A stretch of DNA of 18,223 bases, from the NCBI GenBank assembly GCA_023130215.1, contig JAGMAN010000082.1, positions 1-18,223 of the forward strand. The letters are read 5' to 3'. The notes under the pieces are model-generated. The model was given only the letters and a program-made list of their open reading frames with translations. It made no database searches and had not been told where the DNA came from. This DNA comes from a bacterium. GTDB taxonomy: Bacteria; NPL-UPA2; JAGMAN01. How positions within the stretch are numbered: the first letter of the stretch is position 1; every line of letters starts with the position of its first letter. Position numbers and translations under genes: made by a program. Shown in pieces: positions 1 to 7,370 of this stretch.

Positions 1-713
1 GGAACCCGGTTGATTCCAATATCAATGACTATGGCTCCTTCCTTGATCATATCTCCTTTAATTAAACCTGCCTTACCTACAGCTACAATCAGAATGTCTG
101 CCTTCTTTGTATGCCCAGCTAAGTCCTTAGTGGCAATATGGCAGACAGTAGGGGTAGGCGACTCCATTAAAGATTCTAACAACATCAGAGTTATGGGCTT
201 ACCCACAATCTCGCTATGCCCAACCACGGTGACTTCCTTGCCTTTTAGCTCTACCCCACTTGAGCGCAGAAGCTCCATTGCTCCCCGGGCTGTGCACGGA
301 GCCACCTTGGCCTGACCGTAAACAAGCATACCCATACTGACAGGATTCATTCCCTCCACATCTTTAGATGGTGAGATACTCATCTGCACTTTGCGAGCAT
401 TAATCTGCTGCGGGACGGGCATCTGGAGAATTATTCCCGTGACCTTGGAATCCTCGTTCAACTTCTCAATAAATTGAAGGAGTTTCTCTTCACTGGTGGT
501 ATCGGGCAACTCATGTAGTTGGTAGTCGATACCCATCTCCTCTGTGGATTTACGCTGATTGCGGATGTAGACCCGGGAGGCAGGATTCTCCCCCACCTGC
601 ACTGCGGCCAGAGAAGGAATAATCCCCCTTCCCTTCAACTCCTCAATCTCCTTCTTTAATCCCTCTTTAATCTTTCCTGCCAACGCTTCCCCATCCAATA
701 GTTTCGCGGCCAT
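1..713 (-). CDS. folD: Methylenetetrahydrofolate dehydrogenase FolD, 3' end beyond window
   Basis: FolD interconverts methylene-, methenyl- and 10-formyl-tetrahydrofolate in the cytoplasm. The first 237 codons are present and read without interruption to the window edge; about 45-50 residues of a normal FolD are missing. Visible marks are YIRNQRK (49-55), LQMP with Q97, KDVEG with D118, the Rossmann segment VVGHSEIVGKP (163-173), and DIGINR near the edge. The ATG at 713 follows a strong GGAGG. Two points are odd. The residue four after Tyr49, which is the catalytic Lys of bifunctional enzymes (Y-x-x-x-K), is Gln53, while the neighbouring K55 is kept. The usual GRS of the NADP site is GHS. Loss of that Lys is known from human enzyme mutants to remove cyclohydrolase and spare dehydrogenase, so I infer a mainly dehydrogenase enzyme. 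It is the last gene seen of the fhs-fchA-folD operon, 62 bp after fchA. Confidence 0.95.
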   Translation of the reverse strand, partial: MAAKLLDGEALAGKIKEGLKKEIEELKGRGIIPSLAAVQVGENPASRVYIRNQRKSTEEMGIDYQLHELPDTTSEEKLLQFIEKLNEDSKVTGIILQMPVPQQINARKVQMSISPSKDVEGMNPVSMGMLVYGQAKVAPCTARGAMELLRSSGVELKGKEVTVVGHSEIVGKPITLMLLESLMESPTPTVCHIATKDLAGHTKKADILIVAVGKAGLIKGDMIKEGAIVIDIGINRV

Positions 714-775
714 CAGATTTACCTCCTCGCTATTTCTCCTGTTTTGAATTCCTGCTCTCTCGAATCTCCACCTCT

Positions 776-1408
776 TCACTCACTCTTCATCTTTTCTTTC
801 ACCTTGCTTAGCACCTCGTCTTTAATAACTGGACCTTCCCTTAAGAGGGGTTCCAGAATTTCTCCTTTTTCTCCAACAAAGTTGTCATCCTTAATGTTAG
901 CCAGATTTATCTCCACATTGAGAGCGGCTCCATGCAGGGCAGCTTCGGCCAGGACAGCGGCTACTCCCACATCGCTGACGAGGTTGACGTTGCCAATATC
1001 AGCCAAACGCTGGCTAAGTTTCAGAATCTCATGGCAGCATTTAGTTGCCTCCAATGGAACCCCTAAGGCTTCTTTACAGGCTTCCTGGATTGCCCGGGAA
1101 CGTTTCGCCTTCTCTTCATCGGTGGATTTGGGCATCCGGTAAGCAGTTGAGACTTTTCCGTAGGCCTGGACATCGGCATCAGTTAATTCAGCCAGCCTCT
1201 TTCGCAGTTCCTCCGATTTAGACAAAATCTGCCTGGCCTCTTCCTCAACATCTTTATACTTTTCTTTGCCTACTGTAAAATTGGCAACCATACTGGCCAT
1301 AGCCGCCCCTAAGGCACCAGCAAGGGCTGAGACACTTCCTCCACCCGGCGCCGGCAGCTTTGCCGCCGCATCATCAAGATACTTCTCAAGAGGTCCCTTT
1401 GTGTACAT
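776..1408 (-). CDS. fchA: Methenyltetrahydrofolate cyclohydrolase, FTCD cyclodeaminase-like
   Basis: This 210-residue protein belongs to the formiminotransferase-cyclodeaminase C-terminal family. Stand-alone members in anaerobes act as methenyl-THF cyclohydrolase (FchA), linking 10-formyl-THF to methenyl-THF. The N-terminal PAPGGGS motif (about 20-26), the Ala/Gly-rich helix after it, and the segment around VNLVSDVGVAAVLAEAA are family hallmarks. Length is normal. The ATG at 1408 is preceded by AAGGAGAGG at good spacing. It lies between a remnant of the fhs 3' end (upstream) and folD (downstream), which supports a role in the formate branch rather than histidine breakdown, since no formiminotransferase domain is present. 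Some family members are formimino-THF cyclodeaminases, so sequence alone does not exclude that activity. Confidence 0.88.
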   Translation of the reverse strand: MYTKGPLEKYLDDAAAKLPAPGGGSVSALAGALGAAMASMVANFTVGKEKYKDVEEEARQILSKSEELRKRLAELTDADVQAYGKVSTAYRMPKSTDEEKAKRSRAIQEACKEALGVPLEATKCCHEILKLSQRLADIGNVNLVSDVGVAAVLAEAALHGAALNVEINLANIKDDNFVGEKGEILEPLLREGPVIKDEVLSKVKEKMKSE

Positions 1409-1423
1409 ATTTCATCCTCTCCT

Positions 1424-1474
1424 TCAGAACAATCCTACCGCCTTCCCGGTCTCATCAATGTTCACTGGGATAAA
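1424..1474 (-). pseudogene. Detached 3' end of a second fhs gene
   Basis: Read on the minus strand, the bases just upstream of fchA encode FIPVNIDETGKAVGLF followed by TGA. The intact fhs ends FIRVDIDETGKTLGLF, so 12 of 16 residues match. By hand alignment about 37 of 51 bases match, including the stop codon position. Similarity ends abruptly at about 1474, ten bases from the stop of the secreted-protein gene. There is no start codon or upstream fhs sequence here, so it is a fragment. It most simply marks where fhs once abutted fchA before the 1475-3570 block arrived. Confidence 0.85.
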
Positions 1475-1483
1475 TAGCGCTTG

Positions 1484-2860
1484 TCACGGATATCGATACA
1501 CAATATCGCCTTTCTCTTTGCCCTTTTTCCACTCAATTTTTGCACTGTCATCAATTAAATCTGGCCCTATACTGTAAATTAAGTAGCCATCATCTATTCT
1601 TTCATATATTAATGGTAGCGAGTTAAATGGGTCTATTGGCTTCTGATTCAAAATATCGGGAACGAGGTCATCTAATGATTCAGGAAAATTTCCATTTTCT
1701 TTTCTATATATATTCAAAGCTAATTTCGTCTCAACTACTGATGACTCAACTTGTTCTATATCGCAATGCTGCACTGCTTTGGTAATGGCAGGGTATAACA
1801 TACCAAGTAAAACTTCCGACATCTTCTGACCAACAAGCACATAGATCCTTTCCATGCTGTTTATTGCTTCGTCATCAATTTTATCCTTATTTTTTATGAT
1901 TGCGAAGATCTCAATTATTTTAGCTGAAAATTGTTCTTCATTGAATTCTCCTATTGCCTCCATACGCTTCTCCAATTCCTTTAACTTTGAGTAATCTCCT
2001 CCTTCAGCTGCCTCAATCAGTTCTCCAAAGTACTGATCTGCCATCTTGTTAAACTCGGTTACCATTCTACTATGGTCAGTGATTCCCTTTGATTTGAGCT
2101 GCTCAAGAGTTTCAGGGTCAAACTCCGTTGTATCTAACTTCGCCGCAGAAAAAGCATCCTTGAATACACTTCCAATAGAGTTTTTACATGCCTTTTTCTC
2201 TCCTCCGAACGCTTCAGAGATTGGAATACGGTTCCTTCTTGACTCTCTCAGTCTATCCAATAAATACGCATTTGTTTCAATGTATTCAAAATGGTTTGCA
2301 TAATCGATAAGGGCATAATTTGCAATGTGATTTATGGCTATCTCAACCAGTTTTGAAATTATAATCTTTTCCTCGCCAATGTGATTTGCGAACTTTCGAA
2401 CGCTAAGATAGTTCTGCATCGCTTTCTCATAGTCTCCCTGATATTCGTTTAATCGTCCCTCAAGTATCAACAACCTGGCGAGATGTCTTGCCTTTGCAAG
2501 GTGAGGCAATGGCGTTTCGAAAGTGATAGTCTCTTCCTTTACTCCGAAGTCACAGCGATGTTTTGCAATACCTCGCCTGAATACCTCAAAAGCTTCCTTA
2601 TTTTGTGGCACGAATTCCTTCAACTCTTTATCCTCGTTCTTCCATCCATGCTTTATTATTTGAAGTGTTTCTTCCTTAGTCTTGTCGTCAGGGAAATCCT
2701 TCATAAGCAAGAAAGCCTTGTTATAATCGTCAGCGGCATTGCCATCAGCTTCCTGAGATGTCACTGCTGAGGCAGACTGCAACGTAGGCGATAAGACAAC
2801 TATCACCATTAACATAACTGCTGACCACAAAAATGGGTTGAGAATTCTTAGCCTTCTCAT
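1484..2860 (-). CDS. Secreted protein with GspG-like C-terminal domain
   Basis: The 458-residue product has an N-terminal signal peptide (basic RRLR, hydrophobic core about 10-27, likely cleavage after SASA near 32), so it should be exported. The middle (about 120-340) is helical and charged, with one TPR-like stretch near 135-160. Residues about 377-440 (ALNIYRKENGNFPESL, then PIDPF, PLIYE and YSIGPDLIDD) match the pattern of the C-terminal domain of type II secretion pseudopilin G, also found on many non-pilin secreted proteins. There is no prepilin cleavage site, so this is not a pilin. No enzyme motif is visible and I do not know its function. The start has only a weak ribosome site. It lies in the block inserted between fhs and fchA, after a 119-bp gap with a hairpin. 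Confidence 0.75.
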   Translation of the reverse strand: MRRLRILNPFLWSAVMLMVIVVLSPTLQSASAVTSQEADGNAADDYNKAFLLMKDFPDDKTKEETLQIIKHGWKNEDKELKEFVPQNKEAFEVFRRGIAKHRCDFGVKEETITFETPLPHLAKARHLARLLILEGRLNEYQGDYEKAMQNYLSVRKFANHIGEEKIIISKLVEIAINHIANYALIDYANHFEYIETNAYLLDRLRESRRNRIPISEAFGGEKKACKNSIGSVFKDAFSAAKLDTTEFDPETLEQLKSKGITDHSRMVTEFNKMADQYFGELIEAAEGGDYSKLKELEKRMEAIGEFNEEQFSAKIIEIFAIIKNKDKIDDEAINSMERIYVLVGQKMSEVLLGMLYPAITKAVQHCDIEQVESSVVETKLALNIYRKENGNFPESLDDLVPDILNQKPIDPFNSLPLIYERIDDGYLIYSIGPDLIDDSAKIEWKKGKEKGDIVYRYP

Positions 2861-2914
2861 TTCATTCTTCTTTCTTAACCGATGTCGGCCAACACCTTTC
2901 CCCGAGACTACTTC

Positions 2915-2957
2915 GTTAAACCGCCACTGCCTACCGGCAGGCAGAATGGCAGTTAAC
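2915..2957. repeat. Imperfect inverted repeat / hairpin with 18-bp palindromic core
   Basis: The core CTGCCTACCGGCAGGCAG (2927-2944) is palindromic except at one pair. It is flanked by GCCA/TGGC and by GTTAA/TTAAC, giving a stem of about 43 bases with small bulges. It fills the gap between the YgiT-like gene and the secreted-protein gene. No T-run follows on either strand, so a simple intrinsic terminator is not supported. A dispersed palindromic repeat or an mRNA processing hairpin is possible. Confidence 0.6.
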
Positions 2958-2979
2958 TCGTAAAATTCCTACTCTCATC

Positions 2980-3225
2980 TCAGACATGGGAGAAGGAGTA
3001 AACGGGGACAACAACCTCCCTAAATGGCTTCTCTCCCTTGAGCACAATTTTCTCCAATTCCTTGCCGACTTCCGGCTTTAGGACTTTCTCCCCGCATTGA
3101 TTGCAGATACCCATGGGAACACCTTCAAAAACGTATAGCTTTCCTTTCCAATGATACTCCCTGGTTGCTAACTCTTCTCTAACTGCCCCACCGCAGTAGA
3201 AGCAATCGCTATATTTTCTGGTCAT
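2980..3225 (-). CDS. YgiT-type zinc-finger protein, putative antitoxin
   Basis: The 81-residue protein has two CxxC pairs (C8/C11 and C41/C44) within the pattern C-x2-C...VPMGIC-x2-CGE. This is the YgiT/MqsA-type zinc finger that forms the N-terminal half of MqsA-like antitoxins. There is no HTH (XRE) domain after it. Such short zinc-finger proteins are commonly encoded next to DUF4258 or RelE-like toxins, as here. The gene follows the DUF4258 gene by 15 bp, and its ATG has a strong GGAGGTGAT site in that gap. Toxin-first order is as in mqsRA and higBA. Antitoxin role is inferred from family and neighbour. Confidence 0.8.
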   Translation of the reverse strand: MTRKYSDCFYCGGAVREELATREYHWKGKLYVFEGVPMGICNQCGEKVLKPEVGKELEKIVLKGEKPFREVVVPVYSFSHV

Positions 3226-3240
3226 GAATAATCACCTCCA

Positions 3241-3564
3241 TCATCTACTCCTTGTTCTTGGATCTCTCCACTTCGGCATAGTCGGGACGTAAACCGTGAC
3301 TATGAATAAATTGCCATCTTTGTTTCTCCCACAGACGGCGTGCACTGGTCTGCCCTCATTAGTGAATCCTAATACTAAACAACTTTCACCGCGGGGATCA
3401 TCAGGATATTGCTCTAAAATTTCAGGATTACTCAGAACCTTTTCCAGTTCATCGTATGTGATCTCGTCGTTTGCTCTCTCATCGTCTGCATGAAGAGAGA
3501 TCTCGTATAAGTTTCTTCTAATCTGATCTTTTATAAACGCCTCATTAATAATCACTGGCAACAT
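3241..3564 (-). CDS. DUF4258 protein, putative toxin
   Basis: The 107-residue product matches the DUF4258 pattern: SLHADDER (His25, Arg30), a helix leading to ILEQYPDD, then the strands CLVLGF, GRPVHAVCG and FIVTVYVP with a W near the end. DUF4258 proteins are widely proposed to be RelE/BECR-like toxins paired with YgiT zinc-finger antitoxins, and that partner follows directly. The ATG starts only 6 bp after the fhs stop and has no clear ribosome site, so translation probably depends on ribosomes leaving fhs. It is thus carried inside a housekeeping operon. Toxicity and ribonuclease activity are not shown by sequence alone. Confidence 0.78.
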   Translation of the reverse strand: MLPVIINEAFIKDQIRRNLYEISLHADDERANDEITYDELEKVLSNPEILEQYPDDPRGESCLVLGFTNEGRPVHAVCGRNKDGNLFIVTVYVPTMPKWRDPRTRSR

Positions 3565-3570
3565 CCATTT

Positions 3571-5268
3571 TTAAAACAGCCCCAATGTCTTCCCAGTCTC
3601 GTCAATGTCCACCCGGATGAAGGCAGGGGAAGAGGGAAGTCCCGGCATTGTCCGCATCTCACCTAAGAGAGGATAAAGGAATCCTGCGCCCACTGAAGCC
3701 CGTACATCCCTAATCGGAACACGATAATTCTTAGGAACGCCTTTAAGATTGGGGTCATGCGAGAGAGATAGATGCGTCTTTGCCATATTGATGCAGAGCT
3801 TGTCGTAGCCAAGATCGGTATAGAGTTTAATTCTCTGCTCAGCCAAAGGTGAATAATCTACTCCATCGGCTCGATAAATCCTGGTAGCAATAGTCTCTAT
3901 TTTCTCCTTAATGGAAGCGTCATCAGGGTAGAGGAAATGGAAGTCGTTGGGCTGATCACAAGCCTTGACCACTGCCTCAGCCGCTTCGATGCATCCATCT
4001 CCACCTTTGGCCCAGGGGTCTATGGCGACAGAACAAAGTGCTCCCTGGTCCAAGGCATATTTCCGGACGAACTCCACTTCCTTATCCGCATCCGCAGTGA
4101 ACCTGTTTACGGTCACCACTACCGACACACCAAAGGAGCACATGTTCTCGATATGGACCTTCAGGTTCTCACAACCTTTCTCCAGGGCCGGCATGTTCTC
4201 TTTGGCAGCCAATTTCGCATCGTATTTCTGCCCCGGCTTCAGTTCAAAAGCTCCCCCGTGCATTTTCAAGGCTCTAATGGAACAGGTGACCACAATACAA
4301 TCTACCTTCAGCCCGCCCTGGCGGCAGACAACATCCATCAACTTTTCTGCACCGCAATCAGCTCCGAATCCGCTTTCGGTCACCACATAGTCAGCAAGTT
4401 TGAGAGCGACCATATTGGCCAGCAGGGAGTTATTTCCATGAGCAACGTTGGCAAAAGGGAAGCCATGGTCAATGACCGGGGTATTCTCAAGCGACTGAAC
4501 CAGATTCGGCTTAATAGAATCCTTCATTAATACAGTCATCACTCCTGCCACCTTGAGGTCTTCAGCCGTCACCGGTTTGCCATCGTAGGTAAATCCACAG
4601 ACCATCCGGCCCAGCCTCTTCCTCAGGTCGGAAAGCCCATTGGTAAGAGCATGAATAGCCGCCGTTTCCGTAGCCACGGTGATGTCATATCCGGTCTCCC
4701 GCGGATACCCGTTAGCCTTACCCCCAAGCCCAAGGACGATATGCCTTAATACCCGGTCGTTCAGGTCAACGCACCTTCTAAGGGTAATATTGTTAGGGTC
4801 TATGTTAAGCTTGTTCTTGTGAAGAATATGGGCATCCAGGGCGGCATTGAAGAGGTTATGGGCAGTCTCTACCGCATGGATGTCGCCGGTAAAGTGAAGA
4901 TTGATATTCTCCATGGGAACTACCTGGGAATAACCACCGCCGCACGCTCCTCCCTTAATCCCGAAGGTTGGACCCTTGGAAGGTTCACGAATAGCATTGC
5001 AGACCTTCTTCCCGATCTTGGCAAAGGCCTGGCCCAGACCGAGATTAGTAACCGTCTTCCCTTCACCTAAGGGAGTGGGCGTAACTGCAGTTACGGTAAT
5101 GAATTTGCCGTTTGGCTTATCTTTTAACCTTTCCAGGACACTGAGATTAATCTTAGCCATATATTTTCCGTACGGCTCAAGCTCCTCCTCCTTAATCCCT
5201 AAATCCTTCGCAATTTCCGTAATCGGCTTCATCTTTGCCTCTTGGGCAATTTCTATATCACTCTTCAC
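3571..5268 (-). CDS. fhs: Formate--tetrahydrofolate ligase
   Basis: The enzyme uses ATP to join formate to tetrahydrofolate, giving 10-formyl-THF, the entry step of the methyl branch of the Wood-Ljungdahl pathway. The protein has the ATP-binding loop TPTPLGEGKT, then REPSKGPTFGIKGG, CGGGYSQVVPMENINLHFTGD, the PFANVAHGNNS segment and VTESGFGAD, all typical of Fhs. I place the start at GTG 5268, giving 565 residues beginning MKSDIEIAQ. This matches usual Fhs N-termini, and GAGGAG lies just upstream. An in-frame ATG at 5283 would add five residues but has no ribosome site, and its codons are that same GAGGAG. folE precedes it and the DUF4258 gene follows 6 bp after its stop. A partial second copy of its 3' end lies at 1424-1474. 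Confidence 0.97.
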   Translation of the reverse strand: MKSDIEIAQEAKMKPITEIAKDLGIKEEELEPYGKYMAKINLSVLERLKDKPNGKFITVTAVTPTPLGEGKTVTNLGLGQAFAKIGKKVCNAIREPSKGPTFGIKGGACGGGYSQVVPMENINLHFTGDIHAVETAHNLFNAALDAHILHKNKLNIDPNNITLRRCVDLNDRVLRHIVLGLGGKANGYPRETGYDITVATETAAIHALTNGLSDLRKRLGRMVCGFTYDGKPVTAEDLKVAGVMTVLMKDSIKPNLVQSLENTPVIDHGFPFANVAHGNNSLLANMVALKLADYVVTESGFGADCGAEKLMDVVCRQGGLKVDCIVVTCSIRALKMHGGAFELKPGQKYDAKLAAKENMPALEKGCENLKVHIENMCSFGVSVVVTVNRFTADADKEVEFVRKYALDQGALCSVAIDPWAKGGDGCIEAAEAVVKACDQPNDFHFLYPDDASIKEKIETIATRIYRADGVDYSPLAEQRIKLYTDLGYDKLCINMAKTHLSLSHDPNLKGVPKNYRVPIRDVRASVGAGFLYPLLGEMRTMPGLPSSPAFIRVDIDETGKTLGLF

Positions 5269-5317
5269 ATCTCTCTCCTCCATATTATTTTTGAGACTAA
5301 CAGGAAACAGCCTTGCC

Positions 5318-5875
5318 TTACTCTTTTATCAAGGCCATAGTTTCTGCTCTCGTTTTCTCATTTTCCTTAAAGATTCCTCTCACTGCCGAGGTCACTGTTA
5401 AAGCCCCTGGTTTCTTCACCCCTCGCATACTCATGCATAGGTGTTGCGCTTCTATAATTACGAAAACCCCCCGCGGTTGAAGCCCCTTCATCAATGTCTC
5501 CGCAATAGAAGTGGTCAGCCTCTCTTGAAGCTGTGGTCTCTTAGCCAGGACATCAACTACCCGAGCCAACTTGCTCAGTCCGGTCATCCGATTCTCTTTG
5601 GGGATATAGGCTACATGAGCCCTCCCAATGAAAGGAAGAAGATGGTGCTCACAAACAGAATATATGGGAATATCCTTAACTAAAACAATCTCATCGTGTT
5701 CCTCCCCCACCCAAACCTTGAGCTCTTTGCCGGGATCTTTTCCTAATCCACCAAATATCTCCTCATACATCTTGGCTACTCGGGCAGGAGTTCCCGCCAG
5801 ACCGGCTCTTTTGGAGTCTTCCCCGACAGCCTCCAGAATCATCTTCACTGCTTTTTCTATCTTTTTCTTATCCAC
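5318..5875 (-). CDS. folE: GTP cyclohydrolase I
   Basis: FolE converts GTP to 7,8-dihydroneopterin triphosphate and formate, the first step of folate synthesis. All family motifs are present: CEHHLLPF (75-82; zinc ligands C75 and H78), [19 protein letters not shown] (113-121) and [16 protein letters not shown] with the third zinc ligand C147. At 185 residues it is a normal single-domain FolE-IA. The start is GTG at 5875, with AGGGA a few bases upstream; no in-frame ATG fits better. It sits upstream of fhs with a 49-bp gap to the GTG start, so pterin supply is grouped with THF-dependent one-carbon genes. Confidence 0.97.
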   Translation of the reverse strand: MDKKKIEKAVKMILEAVGEDSKRAGLAGTPARVAKMYEEIFGGLGKDPGKELKVWVGEEHDEIVLVKDIPIYSVCEHHLLPFIGRAHVAYIPKENRMTGLSKLARVVDVLAKRPQLQERLTTSIAETLMKGLQPRGVFVIIEAQHLCMSMRGVKKPGALTVTSAVRGIFKENEKTRAETMALIKE

Positions 5876-5933
5876 TTTTCATCCCTGCTCGGAGTAACCT
5901 TGACATAACAAGCTATCAAAAGTTCATATATAT

Positions 5934-6091
5934 AGCGGAATCTCAAAATCTCAAGAAGGCTTTTTTGTTTTGCGTCCATCTATAACCGATGAATAAATAT
6001 AGCTCTTGCCTGTCAAAACAAAATAGAGCGAAGTTAGACTATTGATAAAGCTATTAAGCTGAGCGTCCTTCGGAGATTTTGAGATTCCGCT
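5934..6091. repeat. 158-bp fold-back element with perfect 19-bp terminal inverted repeats
   Basis: The ends are exact inverted copies: AGCGGAATCTCAAAATCTC at 5934-5952 and its reverse complement at 6073-6091. Just inside, GAAGG and CCTTC continue the pairing with a one-base offset. A nested inverted repeat, TTTTGTTTTG (5963-5972) against CAAAACAAAA (6014-6023), lies within. It contains no open frame of note and nearly fills the 233-bp gap between nadA and folE. No target-site duplication is visible at the ends. It looks like a miniature inverted-repeat element or a large mRNA hairpin. Confidence 0.7.
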
Positions 6092-6108
6092 TCCCATAAA
6101 CTATTGCC

Positions 6109-7038
6109 TCAAACTTTCACCTCAAGCATCCTGTCCAGGGCTCGCCTGGCCCTACTTTGCACCTCATCCGGAACACTGACCAGATGCTTCATCTGTTCCA
6201 GGGCACTGGCTACTTTCTCAAGGGTGGTTAACTTCATATCCGGGCAGATTAGCTTCTCCGTGGCCAGGTAGAACTTCTTATGAGGATTCTCTTTCTGGAG
6301 CCGGTAGACCAGCCCCATCTCTGTGCCAATGATAACCTCTGTGGCATCGGTACTGCGGGCAAACTTCACTATCCCCCCTGTACTTAGGACCTCATCGGCT
6401 AACATAATTACCCCTAGCCGGCATTCAGGGTGGACAACCACTTTTGCCCGAGGATGTTTCTCCTTAGCTTTAAGGATATCCTCGGGAAGCACTCGATAAT
6501 GGGTAGGACAGAATCCCTTCCAGAAGATGAGCTCCCTGTCAGTCTGAGTAGCAACATACCGACCCAGGTTCTCATCCGGAACGAATATAATTTGGTTGTC
6601 CTTCAGGGAATTTACCACCTGGATAGCGTTGGTGGAGGTGCAGCAGATATCGCTCTCAGCTTTCACCTGCGCCGAAGAGTTGACATAGCAGACAACAGAT
6701 GCAGTTGGATATTTCTTTTTCATCTCTCTCAGCTTCCCGGGAGTAATCATATCCGCTAAAGGGCAGCCTGCCTCTGGCACCGGTATAAGAACCGTCTTAT
6801 GGGGAGAGAGAATGGCGGCGCTCTCAGCCATGAAATGGACCCCGCAGAAGACTATTACCTCGGCATCAGCTCTGGCAGCTTTCCTGCTCAGGTCAAGAGA
6901 ATCTCCGGCAAAATCTGCAATATCCTGAACCTCGCCTCTCTGGTAATTATGAGCCAGAATGATTGCATTACGCTCCTCCCTCAGGCGATTGATCTTGCCT
7001 ATATGGAATTGGTCGTCTCTATACTGCTCCTGGCTCAT
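6109..7038 (-). CDS. nadA: Quinolinate synthase A
   Basis: NadA condenses iminoaspartate with dihydroxyacetone phosphate to quinolinate in NAD synthesis, using an oxygen-sensitive 4Fe-4S cluster. The 309-residue protein has the expected three cluster cysteines: C92 in AGCPLADM, C177 in GFCPTHYR and C265 in LICPDMK. It also has LAHNYQ with H30, the YVNSSAQVKA segment (Y118), HPEC (203-206) and LSTGGIVKFARST. Length fits the compact three-cysteine type. The ATG at 7038 has AGGAG about 12 bases upstream, slightly far. nadB and nadC are not in the window. It follows the 97-residue unknown by 21 bp and is probably cotranscribed from upstream. Confidence 0.97.
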   Translation of the reverse strand: MSQEQYRDDQFHIGKINRLREERNAIILAHNYQRGEVQDIADFAGDSLDLSRKAARADAEVIVFCGVHFMAESAAILSPHKTVLIPVPEAGCPLADMITPGKLREMKKKYPTASVVCYVNSSAQVKAESDICCTSTNAIQVVNSLKDNQIIFVPDENLGRYVATQTDRELIFWKGFCPTHYRVLPEDILKAKEKHPRAKVVVHPECRLGVIMLADEVLSTGGIVKFARSTDATEVIIGTEMGLVYRLQKENPHKKFYLATEKLICPDMKLTTLEKVASALEQMKHLVSVPDEVQSRARRALDRMLEVKV

Positions 7039-7059
7039 TTCAATTCTCTTCTCCTATCC

Positions 7060-7353
7060 TCATCCTTCAAGGTTAGCCTCTATATAAGCGATGAGCTGAC
7101 CGGCTTCTATTACCACTTTCTGGGTTGCCTTCATCTTATCTGCCGGGTCAACGGAAGTTATATCCTCAACGGGTGAGAAAGTATCCAGGAGGATAGTATC
7201 CTTCTTGAATATCTCCTTGGCTTTCTCCAAGAGCAGGTTATACCTTTGCACGAACGGACTTGGGCTATAGTAACCGGCTCCCCGCTGCTGGATATTCTGA
7301 AGGTCAGTGACCAGCGTTTTAACCATCTTCAAAAGCACTTTCTTCTCATCCAT
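7060..7353 (-). CDS. Conserved-looking 97-residue protein of unknown function
   Basis: I do not recognise this protein. It is soluble, with no signal peptide, no membrane segment and no cysteine. It is mainly helical by appearance, with a Tyr-Ser-Pro-rich turn (GAGYYSPSPFVQRYN, about 25-39). The ATG at 7353 has a strong AAGGAGG, and the gene lies 17 bp after the first dehydrogenase and 21 bp before nadA, so it is very likely a real operon member. A helper or small regulatory role is possible, but nothing in the sequence supports a specific one. Confidence 0.7.
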   Translation of the reverse strand: MDEKKVLLKMVKTLVTDLQNIQQRGAGYYSPSPFVQRYNLLLEKAKEIFKKDTILLDTFSPVEDITSVDPADKMKATQKVVIEAGQLIAYIEANLEG

Positions 7354-7370
7354 TCCTGGCTTCCTCCTTC

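Noticed and set aside
1484-2860. Secreted protein considered as a type II pseudopilin
   Set aside because: The N-terminus lacks the prepilin G-F-T-L-[ILV]-E cleavage motif and looks like a normal signal peptide; only the C-terminal domain is GspG-like.
3937-4530. 197-residue plus-strand open frame opposite fhs
   Set aside because: It is antisense to a fully conserved fhs, has no family pattern and no ribosome site; it reflects codon bias of the real gene.
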